64,000 nt of DNA from a virus: the IMG/VR virus record IMGVR_UViG_3300024262_000017, positions 58,546-122,545 of that record. One strand, 5' to 3'. The position numbers and the translations under genes were made by a program. The notes under the pieces are model-generated. The model was not told the DNA's origin. It worked only from the letters and a program-made list of their open reading frames with translations, and ran no database searches. Positions within the stretch are counted from its first letter, which is position 1, and each line of letters starts with the position of its first letter. Shown here piece after piece: positions 25,370 through 36,200 of this stretch.

Positions 25370-28275
25370 ACATCCTCCCGGTCATGACGCCAACCAGCGC
25401 GCTTGAAAAGAACCTTTTGACGATAAGCTTTCAAACGTGATTCCCAGTCTGCCCTAGTGTCTGGTAAATCAGCAATCAAGGGAGTGAGCAAGTTGTTATT
25501 TTGGTCAAATGTTGGAGGGTCTCCCGGCCCTTGCACCAAGTTCAAAATCTTTTCGTAAAAGATAGCTCCTTTTCCTTGAACACTGTCTGTTGCAGTGACT
25601 GTACCAGACTTTGTTCCACGTCGACCACGAAAAGCAATGTACTCATCTAACGTACAAATCGGTCGAGCCACGAAACGCATTGCATTGGTATGGTTTCGAA
25701 ACATTGCAGCAAAAGCACTGGAAGGTTGAACGGCAACGTATTTCTGAAGCAAATCACTGGGAATCTTTGCTTTTGGGGTAGTAGCTTGCTCCTCCCCATA
25801 TCTTTTCTCGTAGTCATCCCACAGACTCAAAGTGTAGTTGTCTACCTTTGCTTGAACTTCAGCCTCCAAGATATCAACATCCTCATCACCGAGGATTGCA
25901 AAGTCTGAATATTTAACACCATACTCTTCAGACAGGGCCGTTGCGTACTCTGTGATTTGAGCCTCAATCACCGCTTTGGCATCTTCTTCTTCTTCAAGTC
26001 GTTTTTGGGACTGTTGCACCACGTTAGATTCTGCAAAGATATCACTGTAAGGGTAAGCTTCTCCACTGGGCATTACCAGGTCAACCGCATTTGCAAAGTC
26101 AAACGCGCATGTTTTTACCCCAGCGTAATCAGCCTTCTGGTGAAACAAAAGGCTAAAATAATCCTCGGCACTTTCTTGTTCTTGAAGAACGGCTCTCAAA
26201 GGCTCAATAGGATTTACAGGTGCTGCAGCTTGATTCTCTAATACCCCAAAAGCTGTGTTTCCAACACGAGCATCAAAAACTTCTTGGAATAGTTCATCAA
26301 GCAACATGGCATATGTAAAAGTGACTTGTGTTGACCAACTATCTTTAGTTAGTGAATGCGTCACGCCCACAATGTAAGCGACTAAATGCTCACCTGTAAT
26401 CATGTCGTCGAAAATGAAAGCGGGGAAGCCCGGAACAATGTAGGGATTGAACGTCATGATAGCTGCACCCTGACGGCAGCTTGCACGTTTTCGGAAAAAC
26501 TCGTAGCGTGCATAACCTTTTCGAAGAGCTGTCATTGCTGAATTTTGGTCACTCGCCCGCAATTTCAATTGTTCTTCTATTTTAGTAACAGAGTATTTCC
26601 CGTCTTCTTTTACTTGCGGAGGGATAATCCCACTATCAATGAGCTTCTGTAGTTTTTCCTGGATGTCATCTCCAGTACTCTTGGCTGCAGTTAAATCAGT
26701 AAGTGCTGTAGCTGCTTGTTGCTGTTCTTTGCTTTGCTTGGTCTGAATGTACTGTGCCAGCATTGTGAACCAATTAGGCAATCGAATACTATCTGGCTGT
26801 GGTCCTTTGTAAAATTCTTCTGGCCACACCAAGAAATTCTTACCTGAAACAGTCACATCTCCAGAAATTCCAGCAACACCAATACCATACCGTTTGTCGA
26901 GTTCTCGTTGCACTTGGTCAGGGTATCCTGCACGCATTGTGGCAATTGCATCCATGGCAGGATTGTTTCCGCCTGACATTTCCGAGTACCACATGTCATT
27001 TACATAAAGACGTGTAGGTTGGCTGGCGTAATCTTCCTGGAACTGAAGCTGTTGTAACATCGAAGGGAACACCACATTGCATGAAGGAGCAATACCAAAT
27101 AACCATTGAGGCTTTGTGATGTAGTTCAAAATGCAATTAGGTTTCAATGACTCTGCAGGCTCCTGTAGTGAAATTTTACTTAGCTGGGCCACGTACTTAT
27201 CCACAAGCTTAGTCATTTCAATGGTGTAGCTATCTTCATCTACTGACGTAGTTGCGTCCATTTCTGCTTGTGCCATGTCATAGGCTTCACGGTAGATGTA
27301 GGCTTCATCTTCTGCATCTCGTTGTGCTTTTTGCTCAGCTTCGCTTGCCAGTAGAAATTCTGGAGGACCAAGCACCACACCATTTGTAGTTGAATCCGGT
27401 GTGCGTTCTACCTGAGCAATGGGCGCCGTAGTAATTGCGAGCACTTCGTAGTACATACGCAAAAACATCTGCTGTATGGTTGGCCAAACTGCGTCATTGC
27501 CACCGGGTTGGGCTGCACCCCGAGCCAACGTCTCTACAATCTGTGAATCTCTCACAGCCCGTAAGATAGGAAACACACCTTCTACGTCATCTTGAGACAG
27601 GATGTCCGTTTCAATAAGAGGTGAAGGTAAAAACCGATTCACAAAACCTGTGCGTGCCATGTAGCGAGCATAGAAGTTTGTTGAGACCACAGAGCCTAGT
27701 AACTGTTGTTCGTCTTCGCCAACCACAGAGTTTAGAACGTTCATAATAAGGTCATATGGTCGTCGAATAAGCTCTTCTTTCTGAGGATTCATCCCATAAA
27801 AGAAACGATTCCAGGGAAAGCACATGGGGTCAGTAATGAAGGTTGCTTCGTTTCCCTGTGAAGGGCTAACGATGTGCATCGCCAAAGAAGTAGGACCACT
27901 GATGTAAGCCGGCCGTAGGTCATGCATAATTTTTAGAAAGTTGGATGTGCTGAAACTAATCTGTCTACCAGCTGGAGTGTTTGAGTAAGTTCGACCTGTG
28001 ATTTCCCCTTCATACAATAAACGGAAATCTGGCTTACTCCCTTTTTTGTTAATGTCTGGGTAGATGTCATCCAGATAAAAGGCTGCAACCTCTACACGGT
28101 CTTCGGCTCCCAAGCGTGCAATGATGGGGTCTGGTAACATTTGTATTGTTGCTGTTGGAGTAGAGTTGACACCCATGTTTATTTCAAGACCTTGAACAGG
28201 AACTTCAATCCCATTTATGTACACGAGATAAGACGCCTCATGCGCTCGGTTTTCTGTGAAACCAATTGACGTCAT
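25366..28275 (-). CDS. Large baseplate hub-like protein
   Basis: The 969-residue protein begins with a beta-rich domain (SYLVYINGIEVPVQGLEINMG) typical of hub proteins of the T4 gp27/Mu gp44 kind, then long helical sections with coiled-coil character (about 340-400, 520-600, 700-800). VAYIVGVTHSLTKDSWSTQVTF (about 625) resembles the second hub barrel. It lies between a tail Ig-like protein and the sigma gene. Unusually long for a hub, so extra domains are present. Confidence 0.68.
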   Translation of the reverse strand: MTSIGFTENRAHEASYLVYINGIEVPVQGLEINMGVNSTPTATIQMLPDPIIARLGAEDRVEVAAFYLDDIYPDINKKGSKPDFRLLYEGEITGRTYSNTPAGRQISFSTSNFLKIMHDLRPAYISGPTSLAMHIVSPSQGNEATFITDPMCFPWNRFFYGMNPQKEELIRRPYDLIMNVLNSVVGEDEQQLLGSVVSTNFYARYMARTGFVNRFLPSPLIETDILSQDDVEGVFPILRAVRDSQIVETLARGAAQPGGNDAVWPTIQQMFLRMYYEVLAITTAPIAQVERTPDSTTNGVVLGPPEFLLASEAEQKAQRDAEDEAYIYREAYDMAQAEMDATTSVDEDSYTIEMTKLVDKYVAQLSKISLQEPAESLKPNCILNYITKPQWLFGIAPSCNVVFPSMLQQLQFQEDYASQPTRLYVNDMWYSEMSGGNNPAMDAIATMRAGYPDQVQRELDKRYGIGVAGISGDVTVSGKNFLVWPEEFYKGPQPDSIRLPNWFTMLAQYIQTKQSKEQQQAATALTDLTAAKSTGDDIQEKLQKLIDSGIIPPQVKEDGKYSVTKIEEQLKLRASDQNSAMTALRKGYARYEFFRKRASCRQGAAIMTFNPYIVPGFPAFIFDDMITGEHLVAYIVGVTHSLTKDSWSTQVTFTYAMLLDELFQEVFDARVGNTAFGVLENQAAAPVNPIEPLRAVLQEQESAEDYFSLLFHQKADYAGVKTCAFDFANAVDLVMPSGEAYPYSDIFAESNVVQQSQKRLEEEEDAKAVIEAQITEYATALSEEYGVKYSDFAILGDEDVDILEAEVQAKVDNYTLSLWDDYEKRYGEEQATTPKAKIPSDLLQKYVAVQPSSAFAAMFRNHTNAMRFVARPICTLDEYIAFRGRRGTKSGTVTATDSVQGKGAIFYEKILNLVQGPGDPPTFDQNNNLLTPLIADLPDTRADWESRLKAYRQKVLFKRAGWRHDREDV

Positions 28276-28276
28276 G

Positions 28277-30085
28277 TTAGTCGTCCTGTTTTACTGCAGC
28301 CAACACCACAGCCGCGGCAATTGCATTGACTGCATATACGACGGAAGAACTCTTGGTATATTGCTCTAGCAGTACGCGAGCTTCATGAGAAATAGCAGGC
28401 ACCTCCACCAGTGCGGCACCAACAAGTCCCCAGTATGGCATCAAAGCTTGTTGAATCTGTAAAATGGGTTGCCGTTCACACAACAAGATTCCATCTACAA
28501 GAGTGAAATCTACATACCGAGAAAGAACCACACGTAACCCAGTAATAGACGCAACATGAAGTAAAGTGCGAGCTTGTATGTTCGGGTCTATCGAAGTAGT
28601 ACAAGACCGCATCAGCACCCCACGTAATTTTTCTAAATTCTCATAGGGAAGTGCGCGAGTCAGTTTGGTATCAATGATATTTGGCGCTGGTACAATATCC
28701 TCAAAACAAGACAAGTTCGTAGTTCGGAAAGATTGCTGCACCATGTTAGAGGAAGCTTCGAGGTCCATGGCAAACGCTTGAACCGTGTACCAAGTATTTG
28801 GTTCCCAACGTCCTTTTCTTGGTAAGAGTTCATAGAAGATACCTTCAACTCCTAGTGCATCACCACTTTCTGTGCCAATACACTGAGGCTTGATGTCTCC
28901 GCTTTTTACACAGTAAAAGGACTGCGCTACTCCGTTGGTATCTACATAGGATGCCTGTATCCAAATAGATGACTTAAGAATGCCAGAGAAATCTTCTTCT
29001 ACATCTTGAAAGAGAACGCGCAAGGGAGTTCGCACTGCGAGGCCATACTCCGCATCAGGTGGTTCCATTTCAATCAGAGGGGGTGAAACACCAAGCCCAT
29101 AGAAAGTTGCTACGTTGTTTGGTGGAGATACCGTGTTTTCATTTAGGTCGTTAATACCTGTTGGGGGTGGTGTTAGTGAAGGCTCATACACAGTGATAGT
29201 GTAGAGTACTCCCGCGGTTTGAGCACTCGTTGTGAGTAAAAAAGTATCTCCAGTTTCCTGAGTCACGCTAAGTACAGACAATGCGCCACTACTGATGTCG
29301 TAGTTAGCTGGGTCAGCACCTTCAGACCCTATGACATCTTTCGAAAACTGAATACGTACATGTTCTGAATTCACAGGAATAGCAGCTGATAGAAGCTTTG
29401 GATTATCTCCAACACCAATGAACGACGCAACATTACCTGGTGATGCTATGACATTGTAGGAAACGTCTTGCACATTGCTGACTGTTACAGAGTACGTCGC
29501 TCCTGTCTTCATGGTGTTTTCAACCAGGAGCGTTACCTGCGTACTGCTGTTCCTGGTAATACTCAAAATTACTATCGAAGCATACCCTCCAATTACGTAA
29601 TTCGACGGGGTCAACAAAGCAGAATTGTTACGCATGTCTTCATTGAAATTCACAATTATCTGAGAAGCAGAAGACGCTGAAGCTGAACTGACTTCAGGCG
29701 CTGTACCTTGGCCTGTGAAATTAGCGCTTTTTCGCACAGGGTCTAACGCCACACCAAAGACACTTCGTACCCCAGACACCGTTACAGAGTAAGCGGCTCC
29801 GTTTGTCATTTCCCCGTTCAGCGTGATTTCAACAATAGTCGGAGACCCGCTAGTCAACACGACAGAAACAGCATTCCGTGCAACACCGAGACTGCTGGTA
29901 ATTATGTAGTTGGCTGGGTTGAGGGCGTCATCACTGTTTCCTGGATTCGTCGCACGCATTGCTTGGTCGAAGTACACACGTATCTTATCGTCTGCTATCG
30001 ACAACGCCAGCGTGACCACGGGGTCTGTTGCAGGGACCTCTGCGCCTTCCAGATGTAATAAGTTGACAACGCCCTTTAGGGTCAT
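28277..30085 (-). CDS. Tail protein with tandem bacterial Ig-like domains
   Basis: The 602-residue protein has three or four SbsA/Big-type Ig-like repeats between about 22 and 330, each with an IxVxFDxxM/NFNEDM/IQFSKDV motif, an NPANY/TPSNYVI turn and a YSVTVSGV/YTITVYE strand. A further fibronectin-like region follows (about 340-450), and the C-terminal 120 residues are helical. Such domains decorate tails and may bind carbohydrate. It starts by ATGA overlap with the small gene 30082-30255. Confidence 0.75.
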   Translation of the reverse strand: MTLKGVVNLLHLEGAEVPATDPVVTLALSIADDKIRVYFDQAMRATNPGNSDDALNPANYIITSSLGVARNAVSVVLTSGSPTIVEITLNGEMTNGAAYSVTVSGVRSVFGVALDPVRKSANFTGQGTAPEVSSASASSASQIIVNFNEDMRNNSALLTPSNYVIGGYASIVILSITRNSSTQVTLLVENTMKTGATYSVTVSNVQDVSYNVIASPGNVASFIGVGDNPKLLSAAIPVNSEHVRIQFSKDVIGSEGADPANYDISSGALSVLSVTQETGDTFLLTTSAQTAGVLYTITVYEPSLTPPPTGINDLNENTVSPPNNVATFYGLGVSPPLIEMEPPDAEYGLAVRTPLRVLFQDVEEDFSGILKSSIWIQASYVDTNGVAQSFYCVKSGDIKPQCIGTESGDALGVEGIFYELLPRKGRWEPNTWYTVQAFAMDLEASSNMVQQSFRTTNLSCFEDIVPAPNIIDTKLTRALPYENLEKLRGVLMRSCTTSIDPNIQARTLLHVASITGLRVVLSRYVDFTLVDGILLCERQPILQIQQALMPYWGLVGAALVEVPAISHEARVLLEQYTKSSSVVYAVNAIAAAVVLAAVKQDD

Positions 30086-30255
30086 TTCTTCCTCGGGAGC
30101 TGAATGTTCACACGGCCGCGCAGTAACGATGAGGGTTTCGGTTGCTCGGTTGTGCGTGTACTTACTTGCAGCAGCACAAGGCCACTAGCAACGCCGTCCG
30201 CCATGTCAGACGCCTTTTTTGGTATAATCAGATTTACCACACCCATAAGAGCCAT
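30082..30255 (-). CDS. 57-residue protein coupled to the Ig-like tail gene
   Basis: A short gene from ATG 30255 (after GGAGAATCCG) to TGA 30082-30084, whose stop overlaps the next ATG as ATGA. The product begins MALMGVVNLIIPKKASDMAD, similar in its first residues to the downstream protein (MTLKGVVNLLHLEG), which suggests a shared attachment segment or a split duplicate. The C-terminus is basic. It is too short for many gene finders. Confidence 0.65.
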   Translation of the reverse strand: MALMGVVNLIIPKKASDMADGVASGLVLLQVSTRTTEQPKPSSLLRGRVNIQLPRKK

Positions 30256-30264
30256 CGGATTCTC

Positions 30265-32052
30265 CTACGAGATTTCAGGGCCAAAAATCATGTTGTTTCC
30301 AAATAATCTGAACTCTTCGTAACCTGACCCCCAACGAGCTTTCACAGTATCTTCAGTAGCCATGCCGAACGGGTAGCCGGATTCATAGGGTATCCACCAA
30401 GCCATGTGAAACGTTCCTTTGACAGATAGCACAATCCCAAGCGCTTCTTGAACTTCTTGATTCGTTAATGACCACAGACCCAGAGTCGGTCGGTCATTCA
30501 CGTAACCATAAAAAGCGCTATCATTGCCTCCAGAAGCATAAATTCCATCTGGGCCTATTTCACCAGCACAAAGACCCCTACCACGCGAAGCCAAGTTAAC
30601 TGGGTCCGGCGTTGTTGGATCCCCACTAACGTGGACAGAGCGGCTCGTTTGACGATGAGTCGCATGCGCACTAATTGCATCTTTCTTCATCCAGAAATAA
30701 ACAGGAAGCCAGCAGTCGGTTGTTGCAAGGTTAGTGACGTAATGAATACTCTGGTAACCGGAAGCAAGACTTGCTGCTGGCCGTGGATCTTCACCGATTA
30801 CTGCCCCCGCTGAATACGTGTATTGTAAATTAGCACTCAGCATCAGCGTACCCGCGTCCCCCGTCCCAGGTGTAATGCTCTGTACCACAAATTCTTCAGA
30901 GGGTATTTCTTCGATATCTAGGTCATCTTCTCCTGCCGCGCTGCGGTCCTGATTTGTTGCCCAGTCTGCGTAGTTCTGCGAAAGAATCCTGAACTTTTCG
31001 GACTCAGTAAAGAGGTGCCTGTTTGCAACCATGATAGTATTTGTTCCTGCTGTTGTAGTTCCCACGGATATCGTTGTATCCCGCGAAGCAAAGGGGATGA
31101 GATTTCCCGTGTACATAACGTACATTGTGCCCCCGACTTTCGTAATGACCCAGAACGCATCTTTGGACCCGTAAAACCAGCAGGGGGTGTCAGTTCCTGC
31201 GTTTTCTACGTTCACGCGCGGAGTAAGGTAAGACGTTGTCCCTTCTCCAATACGCCGACTCATGGTAGGCAAAAATCCCATTGAGACAACGTCTACGTTG
31301 GCAACACCTGGTGTAGTCAAAAATGGTGCGTAGGTAAAATCTCCTCCAGCTGAAACATAGTCTAGTATGGGGCGCATCTTTCCAGCATGAGGACCGTCCA
31401 CAACCCTGAGCATCCCGTGCCAGTTGAACTGGTCAGTGCGGTACCCAGACAACCCAGGAACGTTGGTAACGCTATCTGTTCCGAGTGTGCCTGTACCACT
31501 GCTTGCAACAACAGCGTTTGACAAATCTTGGAATGCACATACGTCGATAACAGGTTTACCCTGCTTCAAACACAAAACTGGTGCCCCCTGTGTGTGCGTC
31601 GCAGGGGTAGTACCATACTTACCACGCGCGATAGTCAGAACGTTTCCTGCGACAACAGAGACATCCACGAGTTCATCGTCAATGCGCGCAACAAAGGCTG
31701 TCGGCACGCCAGAGTACTCCGTTCCGTCGTCTACCGTGGCAGACACGTCTCCAGTCCCAATACCACTCGAAAGGTACGAAACCGGGGGTAATACCCAATC
31801 CCGGTAATAGTCATAACTGTAGTCGCTAGGTTGCATAGCGCCTAAGTGAACACAGACATCTTGGTTTCCGTCTTCCCCGTCAGAGCGTAAAAAATGCCCA
31901 ATGATACTGTGGAAATCACCAGCACCCATCTCGTCATCTTGGCCGGCAGGGGTCTCGTCCGTCCACCCCACGTCTGTCACAAGGAAGTCGCGCAGTGCTT
32001 CATTGAGTGCAGACCAGTTGTTCACGGTTACTGCTTTGAATTTGTAAGCCAT
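30265..32052 (-). CDS. Large tail/virion structural protein
   Basis: The 595-residue protein is beta-rich, with many Gly/Thr/Asp turns and a WHGMLRVVDGPHAGKM segment near 215. No catalytic motif or membrane segment is visible. GGAGAAAG precedes ATG 32052. It lies between the post-tape-measure proteins and the Ig-like protein, so a baseplate or tail-tip role is likely. Family not recognised. Confidence 0.65.
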   Translation of the reverse strand: MAYKFKAVTVNNWSALNEALRDFLVTDVGWTDETPAGQDDEMGAGDFHSIIGHFLRSDGEDGNQDVCVHLGAMQPSDYSYDYYRDWVLPPVSYLSSGIGTGDVSATVDDGTEYSGVPTAFVARIDDELVDVSVVAGNVLTIARGKYGTTPATHTQGAPVLCLKQGKPVIDVCAFQDLSNAVVASSGTGTLGTDSVTNVPGLSGYRTDQFNWHGMLRVVDGPHAGKMRPILDYVSAGGDFTYAPFLTTPGVANVDVVSMGFLPTMSRRIGEGTTSYLTPRVNVENAGTDTPCWFYGSKDAFWVITKVGGTMYVMYTGNLIPFASRDTTISVGTTTAGTNTIMVANRHLFTESEKFRILSQNYADWATNQDRSAAGEDDLDIEEIPSEEFVVQSITPGTGDAGTLMLSANLQYTYSAGAVIGEDPRPAASLASGYQSIHYVTNLATTDCWLPVYFWMKKDAISAHATHRQTSRSVHVSGDPTTPDPVNLASRGRGLCAGEIGPDGIYASGGNDSAFYGYVNDRPTLGLWSLTNQEVQEALGIVLSVKGTFHMAWWIPYESGYPFGMATEDTVKARWGSGYEEFRLFGNNMIFGPEIS

Positions 32053-32061
32053 GTCTTTCTC

Positions 32062-33045
32062 CTAGTAGTCCTGGTCTTGAATGCTTTGTTGGCCACCCAA
32101 GTCAGCATCAATTTTGTCTAATTCATCATCGGCAGATGTCCTGCCTGCTCCGTGTACGTCGCTTGAGTCACTCATATCTACTATGTTATAAACTTCTGTG
32201 GTTTTGTCTTTTTTTCGCTCAACGGTCTGAGTTGAAGGCATCCCTGTAGTACGGATGGTCTTTGGTGGTACTTCAAATTGACGCGTGGCAAACTCTCCTG
32301 GTTTTATGTATGAAGGAAAGTCTTTAAGCTGTGTTGACTTGCTATCTAATATCCGTTCTATGTCAATCCGTTGCACCAACAAAGAAAAATTGAAAGAAGC
32401 AGCCATCTGATAAAATGGCCCATCAGCTGAAAAATTTTGGGACATATTCATGATAGTCCCCGTGACTGCCATATTATCGTACGCCAGAGTTACAACGGCA
32501 CGACGTCGAGCCAATTCTGTTCCTCGGATAATGTCGTTGTAAATAACAGTAAACGCTGAACGCCAATCATCCTGTTTGGAATTTAGCAACACCCCTGAAT
32601 ATTGAAAAACCGATGGCGCCGCACCAAAGTAGTAGGACACATAGTTGTCACTAAGCACATCAACGATTTGAACCTTTTCCTGATATGACTCAACTGCTGA
32701 GGTCAACAAGAAATCAATGTACCCAAGACCGTAACGTTTATGCTCTGTAACAGCCTCTCCCCCTACTGTTGCCAGCACGTTGGCCAGCTTCTGTGCTTCC
32801 GAGGCGCCAGGCTTTCCAAATGAAGCGATGAATGCGTTGCGAGCTGCAACCCCAGACATGGGGACGAGAAGCCGTGCCATTGTTTCTAGGCTACGGTCAT
32901 CATTGGTGGGCGTGTATTTAGGTGTCATTGCAGGGTAGTCTGCAAAGACACCCTTTCTATACTCACCAGCCATGGGAGCTACAGAAAAATCGCCTCCGAT
33001 GAGATTGTCAAAATCATTTCCATCACCATCAGATCCGTAGGCCAT
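32062..33045 (-). CDS. Tail protein downstream of the tape measure
   Basis: The 327-residue protein has a mixed alpha/beta layout (about 60-240) and a long polar, probably disordered C-terminus (about 255-327). The MSQNFSADGPFYQMAASFNFSLLVQ segment resembles the beta core of tail-tube-initiator proteins, a weak impression. GGAGGAG lies within the 3' end of the upstream gene, giving coupled translation. Confidence 0.6.
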   Translation of the reverse strand: MAYGSDGDGNDFDNLIGGDFSVAPMAGEYRKGVFADYPAMTPKYTPTNDDRSLETMARLLVPMSGVAARNAFIASFGKPGASEAQKLANVLATVGGEAVTEHKRYGLGYIDFLLTSAVESYQEKVQIVDVLSDNYVSYYFGAAPSVFQYSGVLLNSKQDDWRSAFTVIYNDIIRGTELARRRAVVTLAYDNMAVTGTIMNMSQNFSADGPFYQMAASFNFSLLVQRIDIERILDSKSTQLKDFPSYIKPGEFATRQFEVPPKTIRTTGMPSTQTVERKKDKTTEVYNIVDMSDSSDVHGAGRTSADDELDKIDADLGGQQSIQDQDY

Positions 33046-33258
33046 CTACTCCTCCGACAGCGTATCATAGACAGGCAACACGCCTGCTTCATGATGAATG
33101 AGGAAAGCACGGTCAAATATACCTGGCATTCCAATTTCTGCAATCTTACCCTTGCGAGCATTGTCTACAATGGTGGCGTTCACCTGCACAACTACATTGA
33201 TAGCATTCGCTAATACCAATCTACGTTTGTACGGGAATGTACCGTCAGCGTCAGCCAT
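33046..33258 (-). CDS. Small tail-operon protein
   Basis: A 70-residue protein between tape measure and the 32062-33045 gene, with AAGGAAGGG before ATG 33258. It has one hydrophobic beta-rich segment (INVVVQVNATIV) and no Cys. Such small proteins after the tape measure are common in tail operons. Function unknown. Confidence 0.6.
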   Translation of the reverse strand: MADADGTFPYKRRLVLANAINVVVQVNATIVDNARKGKIAEIGMPGIFDRAFLIHHEAGVLPVYDTLSEE

Positions 33259-33271
33259 GAACTACCCTTCC

Positions 33272-36200
33272 TTAATTCGATTTGTTCTCTTTATTAAATT
33301 CCGCTACAACCTCTGCTACTTTTCTACCAGTCATCATAGCTGCAGCTTTGAGTTGAGCATCAGCAGCAATCTGTAAAGTCTTGGCTGATTTTCCAAAACC
33401 GGCGAACTGTTTTTTCATCTCTGATAGGTTGGCGATTTGACCTTCAATGACTTTCATCTCTCCAGCTTTTGAAGTACCAACGCCAGACTCAGTTGGCAGC
33501 TCTATTTTCCCATCTTTTATTGTCCCTCCTAAAGCCTCTACTTCACTTGCTGCCATGCTTGCCTTGCCTGGCAACGCATAACGACCTTTTCCGGTTGTAT
33601 ACCCCTTCTCCAACTCTTGCTGTAAATTAGCCAAGCCCCCTGTATACTTTTGTTCAATCTTGGCAAGCTTACCTACGGTCTTAACTGCAATATCGCCACC
33701 CTTTTCTTGTAAAGCTTCCATCTTCTTTTTTGCTTTCTCATAAGTTTTGTCATCACTAAGAGAAAGCTTGTCTAATTTTTCTGAGGCTTCCTTTTTCATA
33801 GCATCAGTAATGCCATCATCTTTTCCACCAGCCAGAACACCCATCAACACCATTGCTTCTCGCTCAACAGCATTTTCAGCACCTTGTACTGCTTCCAAGC
33901 CCGTTTGCTCTTCTGTACCTATGGCATCAGTCCAAAATTTATCTGTTGTAACCCCCGCTTTTTCTAACTCGTCTTCATACTCAGTTTGGAATGTATCAAA
34001 ACGTTCTTGCATATCCTTTGTAGCGCCATCAAAAAACTTATCAGCCACTGCAGTGGTTTCACTAATTGCAGCTTTTGCTTCTTTGGTACCAAATTCTTTT
34101 GCCATTCCAATCGTCATTTTTTTCCAATGATCCATGTTCTTATCAGCTAGAATTTTATTAATTTCCTTTTCTGGAAGTCCTTGTGCTTTCAAAGTAGCGC
34201 GTAGATGTTTTCGAATTGCTTCTGACTTTAGTACTTTTCCTTCCTGTCCAGTTCCAACACGCTCAGCATAGGCCAGCATAGTTTTCTTCATTGCGAATAT
34301 TGCACCAGATTTTGCACCTGCTTCAGTCAAAAGTTTTTCGTCTCGTCGCATGGCCTTTGTTAAGTCTGTAAACCCTGCATTTTGAGTTTCTTCTATGGCC
34401 TGGGCCATTTCCAAAGTTTCGTCTATCGTCCGACGAGTTCCTCCAGTTGGTCCGACAGTGCGTTCATTGATAGGGTTGTCTGTAAGATACGACATTGCTG
34501 ACGCCCCAGCACGGGCTACGCTAAATGCTGTACTCTGAGCAAACCTTGTAATGTTCGTTCCTTTACCTTCAGCATCTAAAGCCTGCTCAATCTGCTCTAT
34601 CGATGCTCCCGCTGTAATACCTTTTAGAATGTCGCTCTTATACCCACGCTCTTGCATGCGGCGTAAGCGTTCAAACTTACCTACACCCGACCCCACGCTA
34701 AGATCCAACCCTTCTTCTTTCTTTAATCGAGCCGTCCCTTCTTCTATAATGCTAGTGTTCCCTTGAAGTGCACGCCCCAAGTGAACACGACTGATACCAC
34801 GTGCAGCATCTTCTTGTTCAGCCATAGATCGAGCAGTCTCTTCTGCTTCTTTAGCATTTGCAGCTGCTCGTGAATCTCCAGCTGAAATAAAATGACCAAA
34901 GGTGCTTAAACCTTCTCCGATACTACGAACACCACGTCTAACAGCAGCGTCTTTACCCATCCCAAAAAAACCACGCATTTTTTCACGTTCTGCACTCTCA
35001 CTAAGACGTTCCTGTTTGGCTTCTACTCGCATATCAGCAAGACGTTGTCCAAGCCGGTCACGTTCACGTTCGTAGAACTCAGGGCTCGTCATCATTCCTG
35101 TAAGCAACTTGGCTTGCTGAGGATCTTTGTTTGCAACGAGCTGAGCTGCAGTGTGCAGACCCATGCCCATGCCACCTTCGGAACTTGGTCGAGACAAGGC
35201 CGAAATGGTTTGCATCTGCAACATGCGCATACCCTCAGGCCCTAATCTCTGAGCCATCTCAGACTGGAGCTCTGGTTGCATTGCCTGCAATTCACCCATC
35301 ACGTCCTGCACTGACCGACCTTGTTGCTGTGCCATCTGGCGTGCGACCTTCATCAGGTTCCCCTGAGACTGGCCTATCATTCCAGGTAGTGACATGCCTC
35401 CTTTGAACATTTGAGACATCTTGCCGGCGTCCAAACCAATCCCACCTTCGCCTGCCGACATCGCAGCGCCCATCATCAAATTCATTGGGCCAGCAGCAAA
35501 GTTCGCCTGTTGCATGGCCCATCGCTGGGAAATGCCTTCTCGACCACCAAGCAGCGATTCTTGTATGGGTGAAAATGCACCACTCAGCTGACGAGCCTGC
35601 ATTTGCGCCTGGGCACCATAGACCATGCCTACCCCGCCTGCCATGCCTGCTTGGCTAAACGCTTGCTGGCCCATTACTCCACCAGTAGCCATCATTTCTT
35701 CGCGTGTGACTCCAGCACCGCGGGCATATCGCTGCATGTCCCGGGTAGCATTGACAGCCTGGTCCATGGTGAGGCCCATCTGCTTCATGTTGGCAATTTC
35801 ACGCAAATTATTTTTGAAATCGGGGTCCCCTGTAATTTTGCCCATGGTGCCCAGCACCTTGAACAACTTCGATACCGTACTCCCAATCTGGTCAATATTC
35901 GTAGCTGCATCCAGCAAACCACTTTCCCCTGCCATCTGGGTCAGCTTGGTCAAGTCCTGGGTGTAACGCTGCATACCTGCATCAGTATCACCCCCACCAA
36001 CCTGCTTGGCTAAGGTGGGGTTCTGCTGCGCCCACGATGTTGCTTGGCGCCGATACTGCTGACCGAGTTGAAGCGCACCTGAAGCGCTCATACCCGTTCC
36101 ACCCAATCCAGACGAAGACCCTGTAAGGTTCATCATGCCCGCAGTTCCATGCTGCAACTGTGCCATGGTCGAAACGTCTTGTGCCGCTGAACCGTACAAC

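Noticed and set aside
35045-35522. Plus- and minus-strand frames inside the tape measure gene
   Set aside because: They are out-of-frame readings of a long, compositionally biased coding sequence.
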